Below, one piece after another: positions 16,149 to 24,465 of a stretch of DNA of 33,719 bases. Made by a program: the position numbers and the translations under genes. The stretch spans positions 1 to 33,719 of the forward strand of contig CAIXBT010000290.1 of assembly GCA_903917755.1 (NCBI GenBank), read 5' to 3'. The notes beneath the pieces were generated by a model that worked only from the letters and a program-made list of their open reading frames with translations, was not told the DNA's origin and ran no database searches. How positions within the stretch are numbered: position 1 is the stretch's first letter; each line of letters starts with the position of its first letter. This DNA comes from an uncultured Bacteroidota bacterium. Lineage in GTDB: Bacteria; Bacteroidota; Bacteroidia; Chitinophagales; LD1.

Positions 16149-17960
16149 ATGAGTACGTCAACAGACACTACAAAAAAGGCAACTTTGAAAGGAGGTGAAT
16201 TCCTTATCAAAGATTCAAGCTGGGAGGATTGTTATATCCCTGAGCAGATCAACGAAGAGCAGCAAATGATGCGCGAAATGGTAAGGGATTTTATTAAAAC
16301 GGAGATCGATCCCGAGCTCGATGCACTGGATCACGATCCTATGCTCACTGTCGGAAAACTTGATAAAGCCGGAGCGCTCGGCCTGCTGGGTATAGCAGTA
16401 CCTGAGGAATACGGTGGTCTGGGCAAAGACCTGATCTCTATCTCTTATGTCACAGAGGTATTAGGTGGCGGACATGGTTTCTCTGTGTCCTATGGTGCAC
16501 ATACCGGTATCGGTAGCTGTCCTATCATCTACTATGGCACAGAGGAGCAGCGCAAAAAATATCTTCCCAAGCTCGCTACAGGCGAATTGAAAGCAGCTTA
16601 CTGCCTCACTGAGCCGGGGTCCGGTTCTGATGCTCTCGGCGCTAAGACCAAAGCTGTGCTTTCTGAAGATGGCAAACACTATATCCTGAACGGTCAGAAA
16701 ATGTGGATCACTAATGCCGGTTTTGCAGACATCTTTATCGTATTTGCTAAGATAGATGGTGATGACAAAAAGTTCACAGGGTTCATTGTTGAGAAGGGCT
16801 TCGAAGGGCTGAGCCTCGGTGCCGAAGAAAAGAAAATGGGTATAAAGTCTTCCTCTACCCGTCAGGTATTTTTTAATAACATGAAAGTGCCTGTAGAAAA
16901 CCTTCTTGGCGAAGCTGGTAAGGGTTACAAAATAGCATTCCAGATATTGAATATCGGTCGCTATAAACTTTGCAACGGCGTACTCGGTGGCAGCAAACGC
17001 GCTCTGGGTGTAGCTGTGAAATATGCTAATGAGCGTCAGCAATTCAAGACTCCTATCGCACAGTTTGGTGCTATCAAGCATAAACTAGGCGAGATGGCCA
17101 TACGTCTTTGGGTAGCAGAATCTGCTTCATATCGTGTATGCGGTCTGATCAATGACAAAGAGCATGAACTGAGATCTGCAGGAGCGTCTATGACAGACTA
17201 TCTCACAGGTGGTGCCGAAGAGTATCAGGTAGAGTGCGCATTGCTTAAGGTGATCGGCTCTGAGGTCCTCGATTTTGTAGTAGATGAGTCATTGCAGGTA
17301 CATGGTGGCTATGGCTTCTCTGAAGAGTATCCTATGGCACGTTCATATCGTGACTCTCGTATCAATAGGATATTCGAAGGTACTAACGAGATCAATCGTA
17401 TGCTTTCTATCGATGCTTTGTTGAAATTTGCAATGAAAGGGAAACTCGATCTGATGACTCCGGGTATGGCTATACAGAAAGAACTCGTATCGGTTCCTGA
17501 TTTCAGCTCACCTGATCCTGATGATATTTTTGGTGCCGAAAGAAAAGCGCTGAAGAATGCCAAAAAAGCATTCCTGCTGATCGCTGGTGGTGCGGTTCAA
17601 AAGCTGATGACGAAACTCGAACATGAACAAGAGGTCCTGATGCACGCAGCTGATGTTTTGATCGAGATCATACAAATGGAATCTGCCATGCTTCGCGCAG
17701 AAAAACTCGTAAACCTTCACGGTCTCGAAGCATCTCAGATATATGTAGATATGGTTAAATGCTTCTTCTTCGATGCGCTGGATCGTATCAATGTAGCCGG
17801 AAGGTCTGCTCTCGCTGGTTTTGCCGAGGGAGATGAACTGCGTATGATGGCTATGGGTCTGAAGAGGTTTACTAAATCAGAATTCATCAATACAAAAAAT
17901 ATCCGTCGCGCTGTAGCTGACAAGCTGATAGCAGAAAATGGATATTGTTTCTGGGATTAA
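16149..17960 (+). CDS. fadE: Acyl-CoA dehydrogenase, second of two paralogues
   Basis: A 603-residue paralogue of the preceding gene with the same layout: LKGGEFLIKDSS at the start, PEEYGGLGKDL, CLTEPGSGSDALGAKTKA, WITNAGFADIF, and RIFEGTNEINRML with catalytic Glu410, then the long C-terminal extension. It differs from the first copy mainly in the helix around residues 330-350, where it has a few extra residues (LRSAGASMTDYLTGGAEEY), and near the C-terminus. Different acyl-chain preferences or a heteromeric enzyme are plausible but not shown. It is the last gene of the fad operon, followed by a strong hairpin terminator. No four-helix-bundle element separates the two fadE copies. Confidence 0.93.
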   Translation: MSTSTDTTKKATLKGGEFLIKDSSWEDCYIPEQINEEQQMMREMVRDFIKTEIDPELDALDHDPMLTVGKLDKAGALGLLGIAVPEEYGGLGKDLISISYVTEVLGGGHGFSVSYGAHTGIGSCPIIYYGTEEQRKKYLPKLATGELKAAYCLTEPGSGSDALGAKTKAVLSEDGKHYILNGQKMWITNAGFADIFIVFAKIDGDDKKFTGFIVEKGFEGLSLGAEEKKMGIKSSSTRQVFFNNMKVPVENLLGEAGKGYKIAFQILNIGRYKLCNGVLGGSKRALGVAVKYANERQQFKTPIAQFGAIKHKLGEMAIRLWVAESASYRVCGLINDKEHELRSAGASMTDYLTGGAEEYQVECALLKVIGSEVLDFVVDESLQVHGGYGFSEEYPMARSYRDSRINRIFEGTNEINRMLSIDALLKFAMKGKLDLMTPGMAIQKELVSVPDFSSPDPDDIFGAERKALKNAKKAFLLIAGGAVQKLMTKLEHEQEVLMHAADVLIEIIQMESAMLRAEKLVNLHGLEASQIYVDMVKCFFFDALDRINVAGRSALAGFAEGDELRMMAMGLKRFTKSEFINTKNIRRAVADKLIAENGYCFWD

Positions 17961-17981
17961 TTTCTCGGATCGTATAAAATT

Positions 17982-18017
17982 AAAAAACCGCTACTTCTCA
18001 GAGGTGGCGGTTTTTTT
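17982..18017. terminator. Bidirectional terminator between fad operon and DUF4835
   Basis: AAAAAACCGCTACTT pairs with AGGTGGCGGTTTTTT around the loop CTCAG, with two G-T pairs on one strand. T-runs flank it on both strands, and the genes on either side converge (fadE stop 17960, DUF4835 stop 18048). It is a textbook intrinsic terminator. Confidence 0.9.
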
Positions 18018-18047
18018 ATGTCATTACCATGATTGAAAAAGAATGAT

Positions 18048-18977
18048 CTAGCTCTTCAGTATCTTGTCATACTTGCTACCATTAGCCGGATCCAGATGTT
18101 TGAGGATGTTTACGATCTTAGTCTTTTCACTTTGCTCCGCACCTGCGAATATCCCTACGATCTCATCGCCTTTGGCCTGCAGAAACATGATAAGCAAAAC
18201 ATTATTGGCATTATCCTTGAAAGCTTTGTCGACCTTTTCCAAAGCATCAGAGATATTGGCACGAGCAGTAGAAGGATCATCATAGAAAAGGTCTATACCC
18301 TGAAAATGATATTGATATAATGCCTGCTTGTATCCATCATATTTACCACTCATCAGGCTGCTGATAATGTTATATCGATTCTTGCCCTGAGTTAGTGGAT
18401 TGCTGTCGAATGCTTTCCAACCCTTAGCATCAGATGCCGTGGACGGTACTTGATTGGTGATCAACTCGGCCATGGTGAAATATTTATCACCGCCCGCTTT
18501 GCTCATAGTGGCATAATCTAGACCGATGATCAGATAAGCATAGTAACCGAGCACGGAAGAAAGATTGGAAGTGTACTGATTGACATTGAAATCTATCGGA
18601 GTATTAGCTGCATAAGTGAATACAAAATCCAGATCACGGAAATTGAGAATAGGTGAATTGTAATTGCTGTTATATCCCGGACGTGAAGACTGAATAGTGA
18701 TCGTCCCCGTATATTGATCCTGAGATACGATACCATCGAGCGTGATATACATAGCGCATTCTATCCTTTCCTCGGGTGCGAAGTTATCCTGAGTCCAGGC
18801 ACGCTGATTCATAAACTCAGTAATCGAATTTTTCAATGCGGTGAAAGTCGAAGGGTCTACTCCTGATATTTTTTGTGTATTCAGATCCACCGTGCAGTGC
18901 AGCTCCTGAGCAGTTGTGTAAGCCGCAGGCAGAAACATCAAAATAAGATATAGATATATGAATTTCGCGACTTTCAT
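18048..18977 (-). CDS. DUF4835 family protein
   Basis: A 309-residue exported protein with signal peptide MKVAKFIYLYLILMFLPAAYT to TAQ. The mature start LHCTVDLNTQKISGVD, then ALKNSITEFMNQRAWTQDNF and ERIECAMYITLDGIV, is the signature of the Bacteroidota DUF4835 family. The typical length is about 300 residues, as here. In this phylum the gene commonly follows coaBC and precedes recN; here it directly abuts coaB (adjacent stop and start), but recN is absent and the convergent fad operon lies beyond. The biochemical role is unknown. Its steady link to bamD/rpoZ/coaBC suggests a housekeeping envelope role, which is inference. Confidence 0.88.
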   Translation of the reverse strand: MKVAKFIYLYLILMFLPAAYTTAQELHCTVDLNTQKISGVDPSTFTALKNSITEFMNQRAWTQDNFAPEERIECAMYITLDGIVSQDQYTGTITIQSSRPGYNSNYNSPILNFRDLDFVFTYAANTPIDFNVNQYTSNLSSVLGYYAYLIIGLDYATMSKAGGDKYFTMAELITNQVPSTASDAKGWKAFDSNPLTQGKNRYNIISSLMSGKYDGYKQALYQYHFQGIDLFYDDPSTARANISDALEKVDKAFKDNANNVLLIMFLQAKGDEIVGIFAGAEQSEKTKIVNILKHLDPANGSKYDKILKS

Positions 18978-19628
18978 TTATGCGAGCTTTTCGATGTAAT
19001 TGAGAATGTCCTCAGCCACTTCGGTTTTTGATTTAAGATCAAATTTAACCACATTTCTGCTTTTATCAACTATGGTCACTTTATTAGTATCATGCTGAAA
19101 TCCCGCCCCCGGGTCCTGCAATGAATTTAGCACGATCATATCCAGATTCTTTCGCTCCAGTTTAGAGATGGCATTCTCTAATTCGTTGTCAGTTTCCAAA
19201 GCGAATCCTACATAGATCTGATCTTTCCTTTTTAGCTTACCGAGTTCTGCAGCTATGTCTTTTGTTTTTATGAGTTCAAGCATAAAGTCATCTTCCTTCT
19301 TTTTAATTTTGGTGTTAGCCGGGTTTTTCGGAGTGTAATCAGCTACTGCGGCAGCGAATATGATAACATCATTTTCGGCAAAATATTGTGAGCAAGCCTC
19401 ATACATTTCTGCAGCACTCGTCACATCGATCACCTTCACCTTAGGACTATCGGGCCTGATCTGTGTAGGCCCTTTCACGAGTATGACTTCTGCACCTCTG
19501 CTGGCACACTCATCTGCCAGAGCTATTCCCATCTTGCCGGTAGAGAAATTGCTGATATACCTGACCGGATCGATAGGTTCGCGGGTAGGCCCGGCAGTGA
19601 TTAGTACTTTTTTTGAAGTTAGCTGCAT
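18978..19628 (-). CDS. coaB: Phosphopantothenate-cysteine ligase (CoaB as a separate gene)
   Basis: A 216-residue protein corresponding to the C-terminal half of the usual fused CoaBC. It joins 4'-phosphopantothenate and cysteine with CTP in CoA synthesis. Visible motifs are KKVLITAGPTREPIDPVRYI, SNFSTGKMG, AAAVADYTPKNPA and the lysine-rich KIKKKEDDF substrate loop, with GFALETDNE further on. I choose ATG 19628 (MQLTSKK) over TTG 19655 because the ligase domain begins right after it. CoaC ends 52 bases upstream in another frame, so the pair is split rather than fused. Both halves look complete, so both activities are probably kept. Confidence 0.88.
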   Translation of the reverse strand: MQLTSKKVLITAGPTREPIDPVRYISNFSTGKMGIALADECASRGAEVILVKGPTQIRPDSPKVKVIDVTSAAEMYEACSQYFAENDVIIFAAAVADYTPKNPANTKIKKKEDDFMLELIKTKDIAAELGKLKRKDQIYVGFALETDNELENAISKLERKNLDMIVLNSLQDPGAGFQHDTNKVTIVDKSRNVVKFDLKSKTEVAEDILNYIEKLA

Positions 19629-19680
19629 GGATATATTCTGAGGCCAATTTAGCAATAGAAACAGAAACCAGCTGTTTGTT

Positions 19681-20223
19681 TTATTTTATGAAAGCAGATA
19701 GCGTAGTGATCATAACTTCCGGTTCTGCCATACGACCATCGCCGATCAGACCACTCGCCAGTTCACCATTGTCTACTGGTATCAAATGGTTGCCATAGGA
19801 TTGAAGCAAGTCTATGTTCCTGCGAGTAGAGGGATGTTTCCACATATCAAGGTCCATAGCGGGAGCGAAGAACACGGGGCATTTGGCAGAGAGATAGGTG
19901 GCGAGCAGCATATTGTCGCATTGGCCGTTTGCCATCTTAGCTATTGTATTGGCTGAAGCAGGTGCTATCAGCATCACATCGGCCCACATGCCCAGGTCCA
20001 CATGGTTATTCCAGGTGCCGGCATCATTTTGTAGCTGGCTTATCACATGATTCTTACTGAGCACAGAGAGCGTCAATGGTGTGATGAAATCAGCTGCCGA
20101 GGCTGTCATTATCACTCTGACATCAGCACCCGCCTTGACCAAGAGCCTGACCAGTATGGCGCTCTTGTAGGCTGCTATACTGCCTGTGACACCCAGAATG
20201 ATCTTTTTGCCGTCTAATGCCAT
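19681..20223 (-). CDS. coaC: Phosphopantothenoylcysteine decarboxylase (CoaC as a separate gene)
   Basis: A 180-residue flavoprotein corresponding to the N-terminal half of CoaBC. It decarboxylates phosphopantothenoylcysteine to phosphopantetheine. Motifs are GVTGSIAAYKSA (FMN/substrate start), the catalytic-His block WNNHVDLGMWAD, APASANTIAKMANG, and the substrate clamp APAMDLDMWKHPSTR. The C-terminal LASGLIGDGRMAEPE carries Ser where E. coli has a Cys before GRM; I recall Ser being usual in Bacteroidota. The frame stops exactly at the domain end (SAFIK), where fused relatives continue into CoaB. It lies downstream of bamD and rpoZ, after a perfect hairpin. Confidence 0.88.
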   Translation of the reverse strand: MALDGKKIILGVTGSIAAYKSAILVRLLVKAGADVRVIMTASAADFITPLTLSVLSKNHVISQLQNDAGTWNNHVDLGMWADVMLIAPASANTIAKMANGQCDNMLLATYLSAKCPVFFAPAMDLDMWKHPSTRRNIDLLQSYGNHLIPVDNGELASGLIGDGRMAEPEVMITTLSAFIK

Positions 20224-20238
20224 ATATTTATTTAATTA

Positions 20239-20283
20239 CAAAAGCGCAAAAAGACATATTGTATATAGCCCTTTGCGCTTTTG
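20239..20283 (-). promoter_or_regulatory. Perfect 12-bp hairpin between rpoZ and coaC
   Basis: CAAAAGCGCAAA (20239-20250) and TTTGCGCTTTTG (20272-20283) are exact reverse complements with a 21-base loop. It sits 15 bases before the coaC start within an otherwise co-directional operon. The transcript side lacks a solid U-run, so it may be a processing or attenuation hairpin rather than a full terminator. Confidence 0.5.
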
Positions 20284-20303
20284 CATGATTATTTTTTTGA
20301 AAA

Positions 20304-20630
20304 TTAATCGTTGTAACGATAGCTCAACTGGTCATCCTGAAACTCTTTAGTAGCCAGGATAGTAGGGTGAGGCAATTTTTCGTAGAACTTAGATATTTCT
20401 ATCTGCTCACGATTTTCATGTATTTCTTCCAGAGTATCAGTATGAGAAGCAAAATCTTCCAGTTTGCTATGCAGTTCCAGTTTCAGATCAGCAGAGATCT
20501 GATTGGCACGCTTAGCTACCACAGCTATCGACTCATATGTATTTTGAGTTTTCTTAGCCATCTTTTCCATATTCTGAGTTTCGATGAATGGATTGATCTG
20601 GGTCATTTTAATTCTTTTGCTTTTGTCCAT
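20304..20630 (-). CDS. rpoZ: RNA polymerase omega subunit (RpoZ/Rpb6-like)
   Basis: A 108-residue protein of the Bacteroidota omega family. The central block KTQNTYESIAVVAKRANQIS matches the conserved omega/Rpb6 helix that clamps the beta' subunit; the tail is acidic and variable, as is usual in this phylum. Position between bamD and coaC is the standard setting. The start is uncertain: ATG 20630 overlaps the end of bamD by 23 bases, while ATG 20606 (MTQINPF) would begin 1 base after the bamD stop codon and give 100 residues. Confidence 0.82.
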   Translation of the reverse strand: MDKSKRIKMTQINPFIETQNMEKMAKKTQNTYESIAVVAKRANQISADLKLELHSKLEDFASHTDTLEEIHENREQIEISKFYEKLPHPTILATKEFQDDQLSYRYND

Positions 20631-21822
20631 CTCTTTTTAGTTTAGTTAAGTTATCCGAAGCGAGAGCGTAGAGTTTTTCCGCTTCTTTGAAATATTTACC
20701 GTTTTTGTACTTATCCACAAAATTATAATAACTTTTGACAGTCCTGTCAAAAAAGTCAACCTTTTTGGCGTCTCTTCTTACTGCATTGGTGTCTGCCTGC
20801 TCTTCTGCGAGATCATAATTGTTTCTTATGATACCGAAATAGCACTTTTCTATGATCTCGTTACACTTTTTGATCTGATCCGGGTTTTTTATCAAAGGGA
20901 GCTGAGTATTGCATTCTTTGATCGCCAGCAGAAACTGTTTCTCACGCTCCTGCAGAATGTATGCAAAGACCTTATCATATGCGGCTTCCGCAGCATAATA
21001 ATGCGCATCCTGCTCATATTTCAGAGCTTCCGCAGTGTATTTACTTTTAGGATATTTATAAGCGAAATTCTTATAAGAATTAATAACTGAATGATATCGG
21101 TCCACCTTCTTGGTCGCAATACTATTCTCGGCATACCTATTATATGATTTCACTACCATAAAAAGAATACGCTCCACATTATCGATATCAGGAAATTTTA
21201 CAAGCAAGTTCTCAAAAGATACCGCTGCTGCCTTGAAATTGCCTGTCTTGTAATACAACTCGGCATTAGAGATCGCTTTTTTCTCCAGCTTCTTACGGAG
21301 AGTGCGGATCATTGTATTGGCCGTATCGACACGTTTGCTGCTCGGATACTGGTTAATGAACGACTGAAATGCATCTATGGCTTTGGTAGTATAGGACTGG
21401 TCTAATTCATATTTGGGAGAGAGCTTTTCATTGCTCATCGCGTTCATATATAGACATTCCTCAGCTTTCTGAGAGGTAGGATAGGTATTTGCAAAACTTT
21501 TAAAATGATATGCAGCTATCATATAGTCGCCTTGCCTGTAGTTAGCCATGCAATACATGTAATATATATCTTCGGTAGACCGCTGGCCCTTCATCAGACC
21601 CATCAGTTCTTCGAAGATCGGGATACACTTGTAGTATTCTTTCTTGTTATACCAGGCGGTCGCTACCTTGAGTTTGTAGTTGATGTCCGGGTTCTTCATC
21701 AGTTTTTCCGGAGTCTCACAGGCCCCGAAAACCAATGACACAATAGCAATGACGATCAATACCAATCGGTATTTGCCTTGAATGCTGCTTTTAGTTTGTG
21801 TGTTCAATTTTGTCAATGTCAT
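20608..21822 (-). CDS. bamD: Outer membrane assembly lipoprotein BamD
   Basis: A 404-residue lipoprotein of the beta-barrel assembly (BAM) machine. The N-terminus has a basic start, a hydrophobic helix (LVLIVIAIVSL) and the lipobox VFGAC with lipidated Cys35. TPR repeats follow: WYNKKEYYKCIPIFEELMGL, YRQGDYMIAAYHFKSFANTY, AFQSFINQYPSSKRV and YKTGNFKAAAVSFENLL, and a further copy SYKNFAYKYPKSKYTAEA. It is longer than E. coli BamD, as usual for Bacteroidota because of C-terminal helices. It is the first gene of the bamD-rpoZ-coaC-coaB-DUF4835 block, and a -7 word lies about 36 bases upstream. Confidence 0.9.
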   Translation of the reverse strand: MTLTKLNTQTKSSIQGKYRLVLIVIAIVSLVFGACETPEKLMKNPDINYKLKVATAWYNKKEYYKCIPIFEELMGLMKGQRSTEDIYYMYCMANYRQGDYMIAAYHFKSFANTYPTSQKAEECLYMNAMSNEKLSPKYELDQSYTTKAIDAFQSFINQYPSSKRVDTANTMIRTLRKKLEKKAISNAELYYKTGNFKAAAVSFENLLVKFPDIDNVERILFMVVKSYNRYAENSIATKKVDRYHSVINSYKNFAYKYPKSKYTAEALKYEQDAHYYAAEAAYDKVFAYILQEREKQFLLAIKECNTQLPLIKNPDQIKKCNEIIEKCYFGIIRNNYDLAEEQADTNAVRRDAKKVDFFDRTVKSYYNFVDKYKNGKYFKEAEKLYALASDNLTKLKRDGQKQKN

Positions 21823-22136
21823 TTGGAAATTTAGTCTTCCTCTTGTTTTTGGGTTTGCAAAGATAAGCTTTTTAGCTCAAACCCTCATTTCGTAGCTAAA
21901 CTAATGCTAAAATGGACGATTTATTGTCTCAATGGATATTTTAACAGGTATTTGCAGCTTTTAATCATGAACAAATGAGCCGTTCAATAACAAAGGCTAC
22001 TCTTATTTTGCGAGAAGTGTGCAGGTCAGTAGAAGAAGACTTAGCGAAAATGGATTCGGTCAGATAAATAGAGATTTGAATAGTTTATATTCATACATCA
22101 AATACATACAAAAAAATGCAAAAAAGATAGCACTCA
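21823..22136. other. Intergenic region between bamD and the M20 peptidase gene
   Basis: Both neighbours are on the minus strand. The part next to bamD carries its likely promoter. A 30-codon frame on the plus strand at 21975-22067 has no recognisable similarity and I do not call it a gene. No terminator hairpin for the upstream peptidase gene is evident. Confidence 0.45.
21858..21865 (-). promoter_or_regulatory. -7 element of the bamD operon
   Basis: The minus strand reads TATCTTTG, an exact TAnnTTTG match, about 36 bases before the bamD ATG. A TTTG lies upstream but only 12 bases away, which is too close for a normal -33, so the -33 half is not resolved. Confidence 0.5.
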
Positions 22137-23324
22137 TCACCGGCGGCAGGCGAGCCAGCTCATCAGCCCGATAGAGGTGAGCAGTGCTTTTTCATCTATA
22201 TCAAATGTAGGAGTGTGAATGGGCGATGTGATACCACGCGAAGGGTCAGCCACCCCTATGCGGTAGAAACAGGCGGGCACTTTCTGGGTATAGAAAGCGA
22301 AATCTTCGGCACCCATCCGGATAGGGAGATCATGTATGGCATCATTGCCCAGATATTCCACTGCCGCGGCACGTGAGCCTTTGGTCAGGGTCTCGTCATT
22401 GATCAGCACCGGGTAACCTTTCAGGATATTGACCTCGCATTTGCCTCCATGCTTTGCAGCGATATCATGGCAGATCGACTTGATCCGCTCATGTTGACTG
22501 GCACGGGTCTGCTCATCAAAACAACGTAATGTGCCCTCTAGTTCGGCGCGTTCGGGTACCACATTGGTCGCACCATCGGCGTTGATCTTGCCAAAAGACA
22601 ATACTGTTGGCACTTTCATATCAGTGAGCGGCTGAAGGGCAAGAAGTATTTCGGCAGAGATGATCAGTGGCGAAATGAAATTTGCCGGCTGTGCAGCATG
22701 TCCGCCACGACCTATCACGGTGAGGTATATTTCATCAGCAGAAGCCATGAATCGCCCTGCACAGAAGCCGATCTGTCCTGCCTCCAGCTCTGTATGCACA
22801 TGCAGTCCATAGATGGCATCCACCCGTGGATCTTCTAACACTCCGGCTTCGATCATTGCATGAGCGCCGCTGGGTATTTTTTCTTCAGAAGGTTGAAAGA
22901 TCAGTTTGATCGTTCCTTCCCATTCATCACGCAGATCCGAAAGGATCATAGCAGCTCCGAGCAGATTAGCTGTGTGTACATCATGTCCGCAGGCATGCAT
23001 TATGCCTGCGTTTTGTGATCTGTAGGGCGTATTGTTTTGTTCATGGATAGGCAATGCATCCATATCAGCGCGCAGAGCTATGCATCTCTTCTCCGGGTTT
23101 CTGCCTCGCAGCAGACCCACTACTCCCGTCCCGGCTATGTGTGTTTGTGCGGGTATATTGAGTTTTTGCAGTTCGGAAGCTACGAGAGCAGCTGTCCGGA
23201 CCTCACATTTTGACAGTTCAGGATGCGAATGTATTTCCCTGCGCAGTGCGACTACTGCGGGGTAATATTTGGCGGCAAGATGTTGTATCTTTTCCTTCAT
23301 GGTATCAACTGGTGACGGTGTCAC
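22137..23324 (-). CDS. M20 family amidohydrolase/peptidase
   Basis: A 395-residue metal-dependent hydrolase of the N-acyl-amino-acid amidohydrolase / hippurate hydrolase (M20D) type. It is expected to cleave acylated amino acids or small peptides in the cytoplasm. Metal and catalytic residues are visible: HACGHDVHTA (Cys112, His114), FQPSEEKIPSGAHAMI (Glu147, Glu148), GLHVHTELEAGQIG, and MGAEDFAFY near the C-terminus. The start is GTG 23324, overlapping the stop of the SPOR gene (GTGA), which would couple translation; ATG 23300 (MKEKIQHL) is an alternative. It is the third gene of deoC-SPOR-M20. The substrate cannot be told from sequence. Confidence 0.85.
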   Translation of the reverse strand: MTPSPVDTMKEKIQHLAAKYYPAVVALRREIHSHPELSKCEVRTAALVASELQKLNIPAQTHIAGTGVVGLLRGRNPEKRCIALRADMDALPIHEQNNTPYRSQNAGIMHACGHDVHTANLLGAAMILSDLRDEWEGTIKLIFQPSEEKIPSGAHAMIEAGVLEDPRVDAIYGLHVHTELEAGQIGFCAGRFMASADEIYLTVIGRGGHAAQPANFISPLIISAEILLALQPLTDMKVPTVLSFGKINADGATNVVPERAELEGTLRCFDEQTRASQHERIKSICHDIAAKHGGKCEVNILKGYPVLINDETLTKGSRAAAVEYLGNDAIHDLPIRMGAEDFAFYTQKVPACFYRIGVADPSRGITSPIHTPTFDIDEKALLTSIGLMSWLACRR

Positions 23325-23701
23325 TTGATCTTTACTTTTGCCCTCACCACAAAGGCACCGGGATATTTAGCTATCACTGCACGTAGCTTGTCATATGCCT
23401 CCAGTCTGGTGGTATAGTCTCCGATACGAAGTTTATAATATGGCTGCTCATACTCTACATAGCACTTTTCGTTAGGCAGGTCTTTATAGAGTTTAGATTT
23501 GCTGTTGTAGGCTTCCTGCCTGTCATTGCTGAAGGATATCTGTATCCGGTATCCATCAGCGACATCATTTTTTCTGTTGAAAGTCTTATAAACGTCTGTC
23601 AGTTCGGTGACCTGACGGTCCTGATGATAGCTGACATTGTCATTCTGAGCAATGGATGTCAGCGACATAAAAGATAATATGATCACTATGCAGTTTCTCA
23701 T
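23321..23701 (-). CDS. SPOR domain-containing protein
   Basis: A 126-residue exported protein. MRNCIVIILSFMSLTSIAQ is a signal peptide. The remainder is a single SPOR-type fold: YRIQISFSNDRQEAYNSKSK, YVEYEQPYYKLRIGDY and RLEAYDKLRAVIAKYPGAFV. SPOR domains bind denuded peptidoglycan glycans at division sites. The protein is almost only SPOR domain, which is common for small Bacteroidota members. It lies 2 bases after deoC and overlaps the next gene by 4 bases, so all three are probably co-transcribed, although their functions do not obviously connect. Confidence 0.82.
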   Translation of the reverse strand: MRNCIVIILSFMSLTSIAQNDNVSYHQDRQVTELTDVYKTFNRKNDVADGYRIQISFSNDRQEAYNSKSKLYKDLPNEKCYVEYEQPYYKLRIGDYTTRLEAYDKLRAVIAKYPGAFVVRAKVKIK

Positions 23702-23703
23702 TG

Positions 23704-24351
23704 TTATTCGCTTATGATCTTAACACCTTTTGAGGTTCCGATACGGTCAGCCCCTGCATCTATCATAGCCTCTGCAGTGGCCTTATCTCTGATACCCCCC
23801 GAGGCCTTGATCTTAATGTTCTTGGGCAGGTTAGCACGCAGCAGTTTGACATCTTCTACGGTAGCGCCTTTGTCTATATAACCTGTCGATGTTTTTACGA
23901 AATCCACACTCAGTTTGCTGCATAGCTCGCAGGCTTTGATGATCTCTTCTTTGGTCAGGAGGCCAGTTTCCAATATCACTTTCAGTTTGCCGCCGCGCAG
24001 CTGCACGATCGTTCCTGCGCTGGTCAGTTCGTTTTTCAGATAGTTATAGTCTCCTGCCTTCAGCGCTATCATATTTAGCACCATATCTATCTCAGAGGCA
24101 CCTTCATCGATCGCTCTGCGGCATTCTTCGACCTTAGCAGGAGTGGCAGAGTAGCCCATCGGGAAGCCCACTACCGTGGCGATCTTGACCTTAGAGTCTC
24201 GCAGCTGGTTCTTGCATTCACGCACCCAATAAGGTGGCACACATACAGCTGCGAAGCCGTATTGTTTTGCCTCATTACATAGCTGTATGATCTCCTCTTT
24301 AGAAGTATCTGCCTTGAGTATGGTGTGGTCTATTTTTGACGCGAGATTCAT
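23704..24351 (-). CDS. deoC: Deoxyribose-phosphate aldolase
   Basis: A 215-residue class I aldolase that splits 2-deoxyribose 5-phosphate into glyceraldehyde 3-phosphate and acetaldehyde in deoxynucleoside breakdown. The Schiff-base lysine Lys153 is in VDFVKTSTGY, the second active-site lysine Lys182 in IKIKASGGIRD, and Asp89 lies in ASEIDMVLN. The N-terminal KIDHTILKADTS and the GAD-RIGTSKG phosphate-binding end are standard. Length is typical for the short bacterial form. It is the first gene of the deoC-SPOR-M20 run. No other deo genes are in the window. Confidence 0.93.
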   Translation of the reverse strand: MNLASKIDHTILKADTSKEEIIQLCNEAKQYGFAAVCVPPYWVRECKNQLRDSKVKIATVVGFPMGYSATPAKVEECRRAIDEGASEIDMVLNMIALKAGDYNYLKNELTSAGTIVQLRGGKLKVILETGLLTKEEIIKACELCSKLSVDFVKTSTGYIDKGATVEDVKLLRANLPKNIKIKASGGIRDKATAEAMIDAGADRIGTSKGVKIISE

Positions 24352-24465
24352 TTCGGAAAATGAAGATAGAGATAAATTTATATTTACAGAGTTTAGGTCT
24401 TGAAGAATTTATAATCCATACGGTGCTGCCGGACTTTATTAATATTGTATCTCAAATTCCGTATA

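Noticed and set aside
16461-17081. Long minus-strand frame of 206 codons inside the second fadE
   Set aside because: It is the antisense shadow of a strongly conserved enzyme and shows no protein-family pattern.
21975-22067. A 30-codon plus-strand frame (MSRSITKATLILREV...) in the bamD upstream region
   Set aside because: No recognisable similarity, no clear promoter or ribosome site, and a length expected by chance.
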